Origin: an uncultured Boseongicola sp. | GTDB taxonomy: Bacteria > Pseudomonadota > Alphaproteobacteria > Rhodobacterales > Rhodobacteraceae | DNA: 36,617 bases | NCBI GenBank assembly: GCA_938016355.1 | Contig: CALLWO010000170.1 | Coordinates: 1 to 36,617 of the forward strand | Direction: 5' to 3' | Shown here: positions 21,787 through 31,337 of the stretch, one piece after another | How positions within the stretch are numbered: position 1 is the stretch's first letter | Layout of the letters: the number at the start of each line of letters is the position of its first letter | Notes under the pieces: model-generated | What the model was told of the DNA's origin: nothing | The model's input: only the letters and a program-made list of their open reading frames with translations | The model's database searches: none | Translations under genes and position numbers: made by a program

Positions 21787-22542
21787 ATGCTTAATATCAA
21801 CAATCTGCACGTCAAACTTGAAGAAGAAGAAAAGCAGATCCTGAAAGGCGTTAACTTGGATGTTCCCGCAGGTCAGGTCCACGCGATCATGGGTCCCAAC
21901 GGATCAGGCAAATCCACGTTGTCTTACGTGCTCTCTGGCCGAGATGGGTATGAGGTCACAGATGGTAGTGCTACGCTAGAAGGCGAAGACCTTTTGGAGA
22001 TGGAACCAGAGGAGCGGGCATCTGCTGGGCTTTTCCTCGCTTTTCAGTACCCTGTTGAAATCCCTGGCGTGGGCAACATGACGTTTCTGCGGACCGCGAC
22101 GAATGCTCAGCGAAAAGCGCGTGGCGAGGAAGAACTAAGTGCCGCTGACTTTTTGAAGCAGATCCGCGAAAAAGCGAAATCTCTGAAGATCGATGCGGAT
22201 ATGCTGAAGCGTCCGGTCAACGTTGGGTTTTCGGGAGGAGAAAAGAAGCGCAACGAAATCCTTCAGATGGCAATGCTCGAGCCCAAGATGTGCATTCTTG
22301 ACGAAACAGATTCCGGGCTTGACGTTGATGCGATGAAGCTTGTGGCCGAAGGTGTGAATGCCCTTCGAAGCGAAGGCCGGTCGTTTCTTGTCATAACGCA
22401 TTACCAAAGGCTGCTTGATCACATTAAGCCAGATGTCGTGCACATCATGGCCGACGGAAAAATTGTGAAAACCGGAGGTCCTGAACTCGCTCTCGAAGTC
22501 GAAAACAACGGATACGCGGATTTGCTATCGGAGGTTGCTTGA
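21787..22542 (+). CDS. sufC: Fe-S cluster assembly ATPase SufC
   Basis: 251 aa; Walker A GPNGSGKST, GGEKKRNEILQMAMLEPKMCILDETDSGLDVDAM. Confidence 0.98.
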   Translation: MLNINNLHVKLEEEEKQILKGVNLDVPAGQVHAIMGPNGSGKSTLSYVLSGRDGYEVTDGSATLEGEDLLEMEPEERASAGLFLAFQYPVEIPGVGNMTFLRTATNAQRKARGEEELSAADFLKQIREKAKSLKIDADMLKRPVNVGFSGGEKKRNEILQMAMLEPKMCILDETDSGLDVDAMKLVAEGVNALRSEGRSFLVITHYQRLLDHIKPDVVHIMADGKIVKTGGPELALEVENNGYADLLSEVA

Positions 22543-23831
22543 TGGCTTTGCCACAATCAAAGGTCGACGAGACGACTGCTCGTATTGAGGGCCTGACGCT
22601 ACCCGACGGGGCTGTTTGGGCTAATGCCGCGCGGACATCTGCTTTGGGTCGGCTGCAAGAAATGGGATTGCCCGGCAGGCGCGACGAGTATTGGCGTTTC
22701 ACACGTCCAGAAGGTTTGAATGCCGTCGAGGCCGCTCCCGCGGCGATCTTGAAATCGGACGAACCTCCTATGTTTGATGGGATTGACCGGCTTAAGATCG
22801 TGTTCCGTGATGGCGAATTTGACGCAGAAGCCTCCGACGAATTGGCTCTGGAAGGTTTGGAAATCGAACGGCTCGTTGATGCAACCTCGACAGATATTCA
22901 TTGGGCAAAAGAGATATTTGGCGCGCTGGAAGCGCGTGGCCAGACGCCCGTAGCGAGACCTTTTGCAGCTTTGAACACAGCGTTTGCAAGCGAAGGCATT
23001 GTCATTCGCGCGACCAAGAAAGTCAGCAAACCCATTTCGCTGATCTATTTGCATGAAAGCGAAGTCAGCGACGCGATGTTGCACTTTGTGATCCGTGTAG
23101 AAACAGGGGCAGATCTTACGGTTCTCGAAAACGGCCCCGCTGCTGCGCGGTTCAATAAATGCATGGAAGTCGAAATCGCAGACGGCGGCGCATTTCACCA
23201 CGTGCGCGCTCAAGGCCGGGATCACGAGCGTCAAGCGGTCACCCATATATTTGCGAAGCTGGGGGCCGAAAGCGTCTTCAAGTCGTTCACGTTGACTGTG
23301 AACGGGAGGCTGACGCGGAATGAGGCGGTTATCGAAATGACAGGTGACGACGGCGTCGCACATATAGCGGGAGCGGCGCTTGGCGACGGGGACTTCCACC
23401 ATGACGATACAGTTTTCGTCACCCATGATGCACTCAACGGCGAAAGCCGGCAGGTGTTCAAGAAGGTTCTCAGAAACGGCGCAGTCGGTGCGTTTCAAGG
23501 CAAAATTCTTGTAAAAGAAGGTGCGCAAAAAACCGACGGATACCAGATTTCTCAATCGCTGCTGCTCGATGAGGATGCTCAGTTTCTCGCCAAGCCCGAG
23601 CTTGAAATATATGCGGACGATGTAGCTTGCTCGCACGGTTCAACCAGCGGGGCTATCGATGATGGCGCGCTATTCTATCTCCGGGCGCGAGGGATCCCAA
23701 AAGGGATTGCACAGGATTTGCTGACGCTGTCGTTCCTGGCCGAAGCGATAGACGAGATTGAAGACGAAGCCATTGCAGCCGACATTTTGGGACGTCTTGA
23801 AGGCTGGCTTTCACGCCGTCGCGATGGCTAG
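22542..23831 (+). CDS. sufD: Fe-S cluster assembly protein SufD
   Basis: 429 aa; LPGRRDEYWRFTRPE, GAFQGKILVKEGAQKTDGYQISQSLLLDEDAQFLAKPELEIYADDVACSHGSTSGAIDDGALFYLRARGI. Confidence 0.96.
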   Translation: MALPQSKVDETTARIEGLTLPDGAVWANAARTSALGRLQEMGLPGRRDEYWRFTRPEGLNAVEAAPAAILKSDEPPMFDGIDRLKIVFRDGEFDAEASDELALEGLEIERLVDATSTDIHWAKEIFGALEARGQTPVARPFAALNTAFASEGIVIRATKKVSKPISLIYLHESEVSDAMLHFVIRVETGADLTVLENGPAAARFNKCMEVEIADGGAFHHVRAQGRDHERQAVTHIFAKLGAESVFKSFTLTVNGRLTRNEAVIEMTGDDGVAHIAGAALGDGDFHHDDTVFVTHDALNGESRQVFKKVLRNGAVGAFQGKILVKEGAQKTDGYQISQSLLLDEDAQFLAKPELEIYADDVACSHGSTSGAIDDGALFYLRARGIPKGIAQDLLTLSFLAEAIDEIEDEAIAADILGRLEGWLSRRRDG

Positions 23832-23840
23832 CCGAGCATT

Positions 23841-24341
23841 ATGAGTGTCGCCTTGGATATCATTCGGTCCTATCGCACGCCTCGCGAGGTGGTGCGCCGC
23901 CGTATCGGCATTGCCGTGCGGGAAGACCGTGCCTTGGCTATTTTGATGGGGGCTTGCGCGTTGATATTTGTCGCGCAATGGCCGCGACTGGCGCGCGAAA
24001 CCTTTTTTGATGACTCCATCGCGTTGGACGCACGCATGGCAGGGGCTTTGTTTGGGTGGGTGTTGATCGCGCCCCTAGCGTTTTATGTCTTTGCGTACCT
24101 CATTTACGCTGTGCAGCGGGTGATTGGGGGCGGCGGAACGGCTTATGAAGCGCGCATGGCCGTGTTTTGGTCCTTACTTGCGGCATCACCGCTTTGGTTG
24201 CTCTCGGGCTTGATGTCGGGCTTAGTGGGCCCTTCGACGGGGACCAGCCTTGTGGCGGCCATCGCACTTGGTGCATTCGTCTTTTTCGTGGTCGCTGGCA
24301 CGCGCGAAATTTTCCACGGTCGACAAGCAGGAGCGATGTAG
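23841..24341 (+). CDS. Yip1-like integral membrane protein
   Basis: 166 aa multi-TM; MSVALDIIRSYRTPREVVRRRIGIAVREDRALAILMGACALIFVAQWPRLARE. Confidence 0.75.
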   Translation: MSVALDIIRSYRTPREVVRRRIGIAVREDRALAILMGACALIFVAQWPRLARETFFDDSIALDARMAGALFGWVLIAPLAFYVFAYLIYAVQRVIGGGGTAYEARMAVFWSLLAASPLWLLSGLMSGLVGPSTGTSLVAAIALGAFVFFVVAGTREIFHGRQAGAM

Positions 24342-24343
24342 AC

Positions 24344-24919
24344 GTGTTGAACCAGTTCGGACCCATAGCTGTTCAGGCTCTGAAGGAACCCCGTGAAGCC
24401 GCGACGACAATGTTGTCAATGGGGGTTCCGCGTCAGGCGCTTTGGCCTGCATTTTTGCTTCTTGTTGTTCTTTCAGTGATCCTGATGTCTGTCAGCAATG
24501 CGACCTCAGGGCCGACGGGTGCCGCGATATTTTCGCCATTTGCGCTTGTGGGCATGTCTGCAATCGCTGGGGCGGCTTCGGTCTTTGCGGTTTTCAGAGT
24601 CGGGCAGCTCATGGGTGGAACCGGCAGCTTTGAAGAAGCATTGCTGTTGACCGTATTTTTGCAGGGCATCATTTTCGTTGGTCAAGTCATTGAAGTATTT
24701 CTATTTTTTACTTTGACGCCGATTTCCAGCTTGTTTTCCATCGTTTTGCTGGTTCTGACTTTTTGGCTGAATCTTAACTTCATAGCGACGCTTCATGGTT
24801 TCAGTAGTTTGGGTCGGGCATTTGTTGTTCTGCTCTTGGCGTCACTGGCCGTTGCAGTGGTTTTGGGAATAGCTATGCAGATGGCTGGCGTGGAGTTGGT
24901 GGGACTGAGCAATGTATGA
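24344..24919 (+). CDS. Yip1-like integral membrane protein (second copy)
   Basis: 191 aa from GTG 24344: VLNQFGPIAVQALKEPREAATTMLSMGVPRQALWPAFLLLVVLSVILM...; overlaps sufS start. ORF track start 24167 overlaps the upstream gene and is unlikely. Confidence 0.75.
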   Translation: MLNQFGPIAVQALKEPREAATTMLSMGVPRQALWPAFLLLVVLSVILMSVSNATSGPTGAAIFSPFALVGMSAIAGAASVFAVFRVGQLMGGTGSFEEALLLTVFLQGIIFVGQVIEVFLFFTLTPISSLFSIVLLVLTFWLNLNFIATLHGFSSLGRAFVVLLLASLAVAVVLGIAMQMAGVELVGLSNV

Positions 24920-26132
24920 TGTTGAGGCAATCCGCGCTGACTTTCCCATTCTCTCTCGAACGGTGAATGATAAGCCTCTGGTCTATCTGGATAATGGCGC
25001 TTCTGCACAGAAACCACAGGTCGTAATAGACGCGATCACAGAAGCTTATTCGCACGAATATGCCAACGTTCATCGAGGTCTCCATTACCTCTCAAATTTG
25101 GCGACCGACAAATATGAAGCTGTGCGTCATACGATCGCAAAATTCCTAAATGCGGGTTCCGCAGATGAAGTAATCATGAATTCGGGAACGACCGAAGGCA
25201 TCAATATGGTTGCCTATGCGTGGGCCATGCCTCGATTTGAGGCGGGGGACGAAATTGTCCTTTCGGTTATGGAGCACCACGCGAATATCGTGCCATGGCA
25301 TTTTCTCCGAGAGCGCCAGGGCGTGGTCCTTAAGTGGGTGGACGTTGATGAGACCGGTGCACTCGATGCGCAAAAGGTCATTGACGCGATCACCCCCAAA
25401 ACGAGACTCGTTGCAATCACTCAAGTTTCAAACGTTTTGGGGACTGTCGTTGATGTTAAAACCATAACCGAAGGAGCGCACTCAAAAGGCGTTCCGGTGC
25501 TGGTTGATGGCAGCCAAAGCGCTGTTCATATGCCGATCGACGTCCAGGATATCGGATGTGATTTTTTCGCGATGACCGGGCACAAGCTCTATGGACCGTC
25601 TGGTTCAGGCGCCATTTACATCCGCAAAGAACGGCTTGACGAAATGCGACCCTTTCTTGGGGGCGGCGATATGATCCGAGAAGTTCACAAAGACAATATT
25701 ACGTGGAACGCGGCTCCTATGAAGTTTGAGGCCGGCACGCCTGGGATCGTTCAACAGATCGGTCTTGGGGTTGCGCTTGAGTATATGATGTCCGTTGGAA
25801 TGGAGAACATTGCTGTCCATGAGAAGGACATTCGAGACTATGCTCGAGCTCAATTCGATGGTTTGAATTGGCTGAATGTTCAAGGCAACGCGACAGACAA
25901 GGCTGCGATTTTTTCATTTACACTTAATGGCGCTGCGCATGCCCACGATATCTCGACAATCTTGGACAAAAGAGGTGTCGCCGTTCGCGCCGGGCATCAT
26001 TGCGCGGGGCCACTCATGGACCATCTGGGAGTGACCGCGACCTGTCGCGCAAGTTTCGGTATGTACAACACAAAAAGCGAAGTCGACACTTTGGTTGACG
26101 CGCTCAAGCTGGCAGATGAGTTTTTCGGTTAG
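24912..26132 (+). CDS. sufS: Cysteine desulfurase SufS
   Basis: 406 aa; IRADFPILSRTVNDKPLVYLDNGASAQKPQ, FAMTGHKLYGPSGSGAIYIR, GTPGIVQQIGLGVALEYM, RAGHHCAGPLMDHLGVTATCRASFGMYNT. Confidence 0.97.
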   Translation: MYDVEAIRADFPILSRTVNDKPLVYLDNGASAQKPQVVIDAITEAYSHEYANVHRGLHYLSNLATDKYEAVRHTIAKFLNAGSADEVIMNSGTTEGINMVAYAWAMPRFEAGDEIVLSVMEHHANIVPWHFLRERQGVVLKWVDVDETGALDAQKVIDAITPKTRLVAITQVSNVLGTVVDVKTITEGAHSKGVPVLVDGSQSAVHMPIDVQDIGCDFFAMTGHKLYGPSGSGAIYIRKERLDEMRPFLGGGDMIREVHKDNITWNAAPMKFEAGTPGIVQQIGLGVALEYMMSVGMENIAVHEKDIRDYARAQFDGLNWLNVQGNATDKAAIFSFTLNGAAHAHDISTILDKRGVAVRAGHHCAGPLMDHLGVTATCRASFGMYNTKSEVDTLVDALKLADEFFG

Positions 26133-26291
26133 AGAGTTGTTCGAATTGTCTAGATCAGGCACAAATGGTTCAAGATATTCAGAATTTTCGTTGTTCGTCG
26201 AAGCCAATCAACGTGGCCGCTCTGCCGTGTAGATCATTTCGCTAATATGCTGATTGTGTCCCTGATTGGTGAGCGATATAGAGCCATCTAG

Positions 26292-26368
<77 letters not shown>

Positions 26369-26426
26369 CTACCTCACTGCCAAAAACCCATCGAAAACTG
26401 CTGTCTGCCGCACCAAGTGTGAGCGT

Positions 26427-27998
26427 TTAGCGGAATCCCAGCGCCTCTTTGAGCACACCATCGCAATCATTCGTTGTTCGGCCACACCAGGCAACAAAGC
26501 CGTCTGGTCGAATTAGGATTGCCGAGCTTTTGTAGGCGTCGACGTCAATTGTCGACAACGAACCAGTGGTAAGATCCATTCCATTGTCATTTGCTGTATC
26601 CCGAAATCGCGACACCAGGTCGGTGTCTTCGGCAAGCAGAGTGAATTTGCCCAATAGGTTTGGGTTTGCGATACTCGTACGCGAACCCGACGGCGAAAAG
26701 TGATGACCTGCACGTGCTTGGACAAGATGCTTACCTTTTGCGGATGGATTTCCTTTGCCAGAAACAATCGAAGACCCCGCGTAGTTTGGCTCATACATAT
26801 CGATTTCACCGCCTTCCAAGTTTCGCGCGTTCCATGCCGCTTGGAACAATGCGCGGTCTTTTTGCGGCGAATAATCACGAAGGAAATTTTTGTCCTCTTC
26901 TATGTAATTCTCGATGAAGTCTTTTGCTGTCGATTGAAAAACCTGACGACGCTCTTCCGTGTAGCTGTTCAAAAGATGAGGCCCCGCAGTGCCTTGAAGC
27001 GTTGCAGCTAGTTTCCAGCCAAGGTTTCGTGCGTCTTCAAAACCAGTGTTGATCCCATACCCACCGTAAGGTGGGTGGCTATGGGCTGCGTCACCGGCGA
27101 TGAAGAACCGTCCGTTTTGATAAGTGTCAGCCGTAGCGATCCTTAAATCCCAAAGACCGATATGGTCCAATTCAAGATCGAAACTTTGCCCAACTGCCGA
27201 ATGCAGCATTGCTTTAAAATCGAAGTTATCCTTGGTTGTTCCAAGCGGCACAGGTGCGTGAAAAAACCAGGAATGGCCATGATCCACGCGACCAAAAAAC
27301 TTCCAGTATCCTTCAAGTTTGGGGTCGAGGACGTTGTAGAATGCCTTGCCGGGATATTTGGAAAGGAGTCGATCAAGTTCGGTTGAGCGAAAAACCAATA
27401 ACGACATCAGGCGGTTATGTTCTGAGCGGTTTTCGGAAATTCCTGCACACGAGCGGACCATAGATTGGCTTCCGTCGCAGCCGACCAAAAAACGTCCGGT
27501 TAATTCGTCCGACTGCGTGTCGTCGGTGCTGCGTATTTTCAGTGTTACGCCGCAGTCGTCTTGTGACGCGGCCACACCTGTCCATCCGAGGATTACGTCG
27601 ATGCAATCGATTTCCGCAGCGCGCGCGCGAAGCACTTGCTCTGTAGCATATTGGGGGAGGCGCGCGTTTTTCGCGAAGTAGTATTTGCCTACATGGGCGC
27701 GGTTGAACCAATCGTAGTGATAGTCTGAAAGCAGTGTCCCATACGTTGTGATGCCGCCGATCCCGGCACCTTCTGGAATGGGGTGAGCGGTGCGTAGTCG
27801 TTCTTCACAATGCCATGCCTGAAAGTGCTCGCCGCTCCTTTGGGTCAAGTTTTGCCCCTTGGGAATAGGTTGCGGCTCTAGGTGACGTTCGACGACGCAG
27901 GTCTTGATGCCACGTTGCCCGAGTTCAATAGCCAGTCCCATCCCGACGGGCCCGCCACCATTGATCAAGACGTCGTATTGATCTGCATGTTTAGTCAT
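26427..27998 (-). CDS. FAD-dependent aromatic-ring-type monooxygenase (PheA/TfdB-like)
   Basis: 523 aa from MTKHADQYDVLINGGGPVGMGLAIELGQRG; GRFLVGCDGSQSMVR (DG motif), GRFFIAGDAAHSHPPYGGYGINTGFEDARNLGWKLA (GD motif). Alternative start 28016. Confidence 0.9.
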   Translation of the reverse strand: MTKHADQYDVLINGGGPVGMGLAIELGQRGIKTCVVERHLEPQPIPKGQNLTQRSGEHFQAWHCEERLRTAHPIPEGAGIGGITTYGTLLSDYHYDWFNRAHVGKYYFAKNARLPQYATEQVLRARAAEIDCIDVILGWTGVAASQDDCGVTLKIRSTDDTQSDELTGRFLVGCDGSQSMVRSCAGISENRSEHNRLMSLLVFRSTELDRLLSKYPGKAFYNVLDPKLEGYWKFFGRVDHGHSWFFHAPVPLGTTKDNFDFKAMLHSAVGQSFDLELDHIGLWDLRIATADTYQNGRFFIAGDAAHSHPPYGGYGINTGFEDARNLGWKLAATLQGTAGPHLLNSYTEERRQVFQSTAKDFIENYIEEDKNFLRDYSPQKDRALFQAAWNARNLEGGEIDMYEPNYAGSSIVSGKGNPSAKGKHLVQARAGHHFSPSGSRTSIANPNLLGKFTLLAEDTDLVSRFRDTANDNGMDLTTGSLSTIDVDAYKSSAILIRPDGFVAWCGRTTNDCDGVLKEALGFR

Positions 27999-28233
27999 GT
28001 GAAGTCTATCCACCATTATTTGTGGTTTAGGTTCTATGCATCTCTGGGGACCATAGCAGTTCGTCCGTTAGTTCAATGCTCATTTCTTGATGCGATTAAC
28101 CGCGACTATCAGGCAACGGGCGTAATGCAACAAGCCGTTTGATGTCAGGGTATTGGCGGTCTTTGGATGCTTCGCCGTTGGTCAGAAGGAGCAATATATT
28201 TGCAAAGGCCGGTTGTCCGTGAAAAAAAACCGC

Positions 28234-29241
28234 ATGGATGATTGGTCACCTTTTGAAGCGCGATCCGCACGCTTTTCCGTCGCCCCGATGATGGATTGGA
28301 CGGATCGTCATTGCCGATTTTTTCATCGGTTAATGAGCAGAGAGACCTTGCTTTACACCGAAATGATCACGTCGGCTGCGTTGGTCAAAGGCGACGCAAC
28401 ACATCTTCTTCGCTTTGATCCAAAAGAGCAGCCACTGGCGTTGCAGTTGGGCGGATCGGATCCAGATGAACTAGCCCTTGCGGCAGAAATTGGCGAAACG
28501 CATGGTTATCGGGAGATCAATCTCAACGTTGGATGTCCTTCCGACCGTGTACAGTCTGGAGCATTTGGTGCTGTTCTCATGAAGTCGCCTGCGCTGGTGG
28601 CAGATTGTATAGAAGCAATGTCTGCGCGTGTCCAAATTCCGATTACTGTGAAATGTCGGATTGGTGTGGACGAACAAATCGAAGAAGAAACGCTTCCCGA
28701 TTTTATTGAGCGCGTATCAGCTGCCGGCATCAATCGGATGACAATCCACGCGCGCAAGGCTTGGCTTAAGGGCTTGAGCCCCAAGGAAAACCGCGAAATT
28801 CCGCCTTTGAATTATGATCTTGTTCAGGAAATGAAATCTTTGTTCCCGCGCATGCACATTTCGGTCAATGGGGGTGTTCAGTCTCTGTCGGACGCAAATG
28901 GGCTTTTGGATCAAGGCTTTGATGGCGTGATGATCGGAAGAGCGGCTTACCACAACCCTTGGGATTTACTGGGCAGGGTGGATTCGCTTATTTTTGGATC
29001 TGTCGATCCGTTTGAAACGCCGCATGAGGTCGTGGAAGCGATGGTGCCTTACATTGATGCACATGTTGCAGACGGCGGACGCCTGCATTCCATTTCCCGG
29101 CACATGCTTGGTTTGTTTTCTGGCATTCCTGGTGCTCGCTCGTGGCGCCGGGCGCTTTCCGAGAACGCGCATAACAACGGTGCAACATCGCGGGTTTTGC
29201 TCGATGCGATGGAGCATGTCTCGGTAGCCAAAGTCGCATAG
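28234..29241 (+). CDS. dusA: tRNA-dihydrouridine synthase (DusA-like)
   Basis: FSVAPMMDWTDRHCRFFHRLMSRETLLYTEMITSAALV, INLNVGCPSDRVQSGAFGAVLM (catalytic Cys), ITVKCRIGVD, MTIHARKAWLKGLSPKENREIPPL. ATG 28234 preferred over track start 28153. Confidence 0.93.
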   Translation: MDDWSPFEARSARFSVAPMMDWTDRHCRFFHRLMSRETLLYTEMITSAALVKGDATHLLRFDPKEQPLALQLGGSDPDELALAAEIGETHGYREINLNVGCPSDRVQSGAFGAVLMKSPALVADCIEAMSARVQIPITVKCRIGVDEQIEEETLPDFIERVSAAGINRMTIHARKAWLKGLSPKENREIPPLNYDLVQEMKSLFPRMHISVNGGVQSLSDANGLLDQGFDGVMIGRAAYHNPWDLLGRVDSLIFGSVDPFETPHEVVEAMVPYIDAHVADGGRLHSISRHMLGLFSGIPGARSWRRALSENAHNNGATSRVLLDAMEHVSVAKVA

Positions 29242-29268
29242 CACTTTCAAAAGGTATTTATCGCAAAG

Positions 29269-29297
29269 AAAAGGGGCGCTGCGAGGCGCCCCTTTTT
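29269..29297. terminator. Bidirectional intrinsic terminator between dusA and glnA
   Basis: AAAAGGGGCGC-tgcgag-GCGCCCCTTTTT: perfect 11-bp stem with A- and T-tracts. Confidence 0.9.
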
Positions 29298-29312
29298 GTG
29301 ATATTTTGCCAA

Positions 29313-30719
29313 TTAGCAGCTGTAGTACATCTTGAATTCCATCGGATGCGGTGTGTGCTCGTAGGCGTAGATTTCTTCCCACTTGAGGTCCATGTAGCCT
29401 TCAACCTGGTCGCGTGTGAACACATCGCCTTGAAGAAGGAAGTCCATGTCTGCTTCCAGTTCATCCATTGCTTCGCGCAAGCTTGCGCAAACTGTTGGGA
29501 TGCCTTCCAACTCTTCCGGCGGAAGATCGTAAAGGTCTTTGTCCATAGCTTCGCCGGGATCAATCTTGTTTTTGATACCGTCAAGGCCGGCCATAAGCAG
29601 TGCGGAGAAGCACAAGTATGGGTTTGCCGATGGATCGGGGAAGCGCGCTTCGACACGTTTGGCTTTCGGACTTTCGGTCCATGGGATACGAACACAACCC
29701 GAGCGGTTCCGAGCGGAGTAGGCGCGCAATACAGGTGCCTCAAATCCGGGGATCAGGCGCTTGTAGCTGTTTGTTGATGGGTTTGTGAACGCGTTCAGCG
29801 CTTTGGCGTGCTTGAGGATACCACCAATGTAATAGAGAGCTTCTTGCGAAAGGTCTGCGTATTTGTCGCCTGCGAACAGCGGTTTGCCGTCTTTCCAGAT
29901 CGACATGTTGCAGTGCATTCCCGTTCCGTTGTCACCGGCGATCGGCTTGGGCATGAATGTCGCGGATTTTCCGTAAGCATGTGCAACCTGATGGATGACA
30001 TACTTATACTTCTGCAGGTGATCCGCTTGCTCGGTGAGGGACCCGAAGATCAGGCCAAGCTCGTGCTGACATGATGCAACCTCGTGGTGATGCTTGTCGA
30101 CTTTCATCCCCATACGCTTCATTGTTGAAAGCATCTCGGAACGAATGTCCTGTCCATCGTCAATGGGCGGAACAGGGAAGTAGCCGCCTTTGACGCCCGG
30201 ACGGTGGCCCATATTGCCCATCTCATAGTCTGTGTCTGTATTCCAAGACGCGTCAATGGCATCAACTTCGTAAGATACTTTATTGATCTCAGTCGAATAT
30301 TTGACGTCATCAAACAAGAAGAACTCGGCCTCGGGGCCCCAGTAAGAGACGTCACCGATGCCGCTAGATTTCAAATAGGCTTCTGCTTTTTCGGCTGTGG
30401 AGCGAGGATCGCGCTCATATGCTTCGCCCGTGTCGGGCTCGACGACCGAACAATGTACGGCCATGGTTTTTTCAGCAAAGAACGGGTCCATATAGACGCT
30501 GTTGGTGTCGAGCATCAGTTTCATGTCGGATTGATCGATGGATTTCCAACCGGCGATGGATGACCCGTCGAACATAAAGCCTTCGTCAATGAAGTCTTCG
30601 TCAACTTGATCGGACATCAGCGTAACGTGCTGGAGTTTGCCGCGTGGATCGGTAAAGCGGACGTCGACGTATTCCACGTCCTCATCCTTGATCGTCTTCA
30701 AGACGTCTTTAATGCTCAT
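29313..30719 (-). CDS. glnA: Glutamine synthetase type I
   Basis: 468 aa from MSIKDVLKTIKDEDVEYVDVRFTDPRGK; FMFDGSSIAGW, GTGMHCNMSIW, NPSTNSYKRLIPGFEAPV, adenylylation-site context DLYDLPPEE. Confidence 0.98.
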   Translation of the reverse strand: MSIKDVLKTIKDEDVEYVDVRFTDPRGKLQHVTLMSDQVDEDFIDEGFMFDGSSIAGWKSIDQSDMKLMLDTNSVYMDPFFAEKTMAVHCSVVEPDTGEAYERDPRSTAEKAEAYLKSSGIGDVSYWGPEAEFFLFDDVKYSTEINKVSYEVDAIDASWNTDTDYEMGNMGHRPGVKGGYFPVPPIDDGQDIRSEMLSTMKRMGMKVDKHHHEVASCQHELGLIFGSLTEQADHLQKYKYVIHQVAHAYGKSATFMPKPIAGDNGTGMHCNMSIWKDGKPLFAGDKYADLSQEALYYIGGILKHAKALNAFTNPSTNSYKRLIPGFEAPVLRAYSARNRSGCVRIPWTESPKAKRVEARFPDPSANPYLCFSALLMAGLDGIKNKIDPGEAMDKDLYDLPPEELEGIPTVCASLREAMDELEADMDFLLQGDVFTRDQVEGYMDLKWEEIYAYEHTPHPMEFKMYYSC

Positions 30720-30759
30720 GAAAGGACCCTTTTCCCTTGGATTGCATAGATTACTTGGA

Positions 30760-31151
<392 letters not shown>

Positions 31152-31337
31152 AAGCAGCAATCGCGACGCGGAAAGCTTGCACATCCCTGCGGTGTGGAAA
31201 AGGTAAATCGCCTAAATTTTGGGCAACTCGACTGAATCCTAATCGAAAAATGAATCAGTTCTGTCTGATGCAAATCTTCAGTAGAAATGGCCTTTGATGG
31301 AATTGGATTGCGGGAGCGCGGCGAATTGGAGGTAACG

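Noticed and set aside
22599-23636. 345-aa minus-strand ORF antisense to sufD
   Set aside because: Antisense shadow of a well-supported sufD; Cys/His/Arg-rich composition and no motif.
24167-24343. N-terminal extension of the second Yip1-like ORF
   Set aside because: Out-of-frame overlap with the preceding Yip1-like gene and low-complexity sequence; GTG at 24344 fits the gene boundary better.
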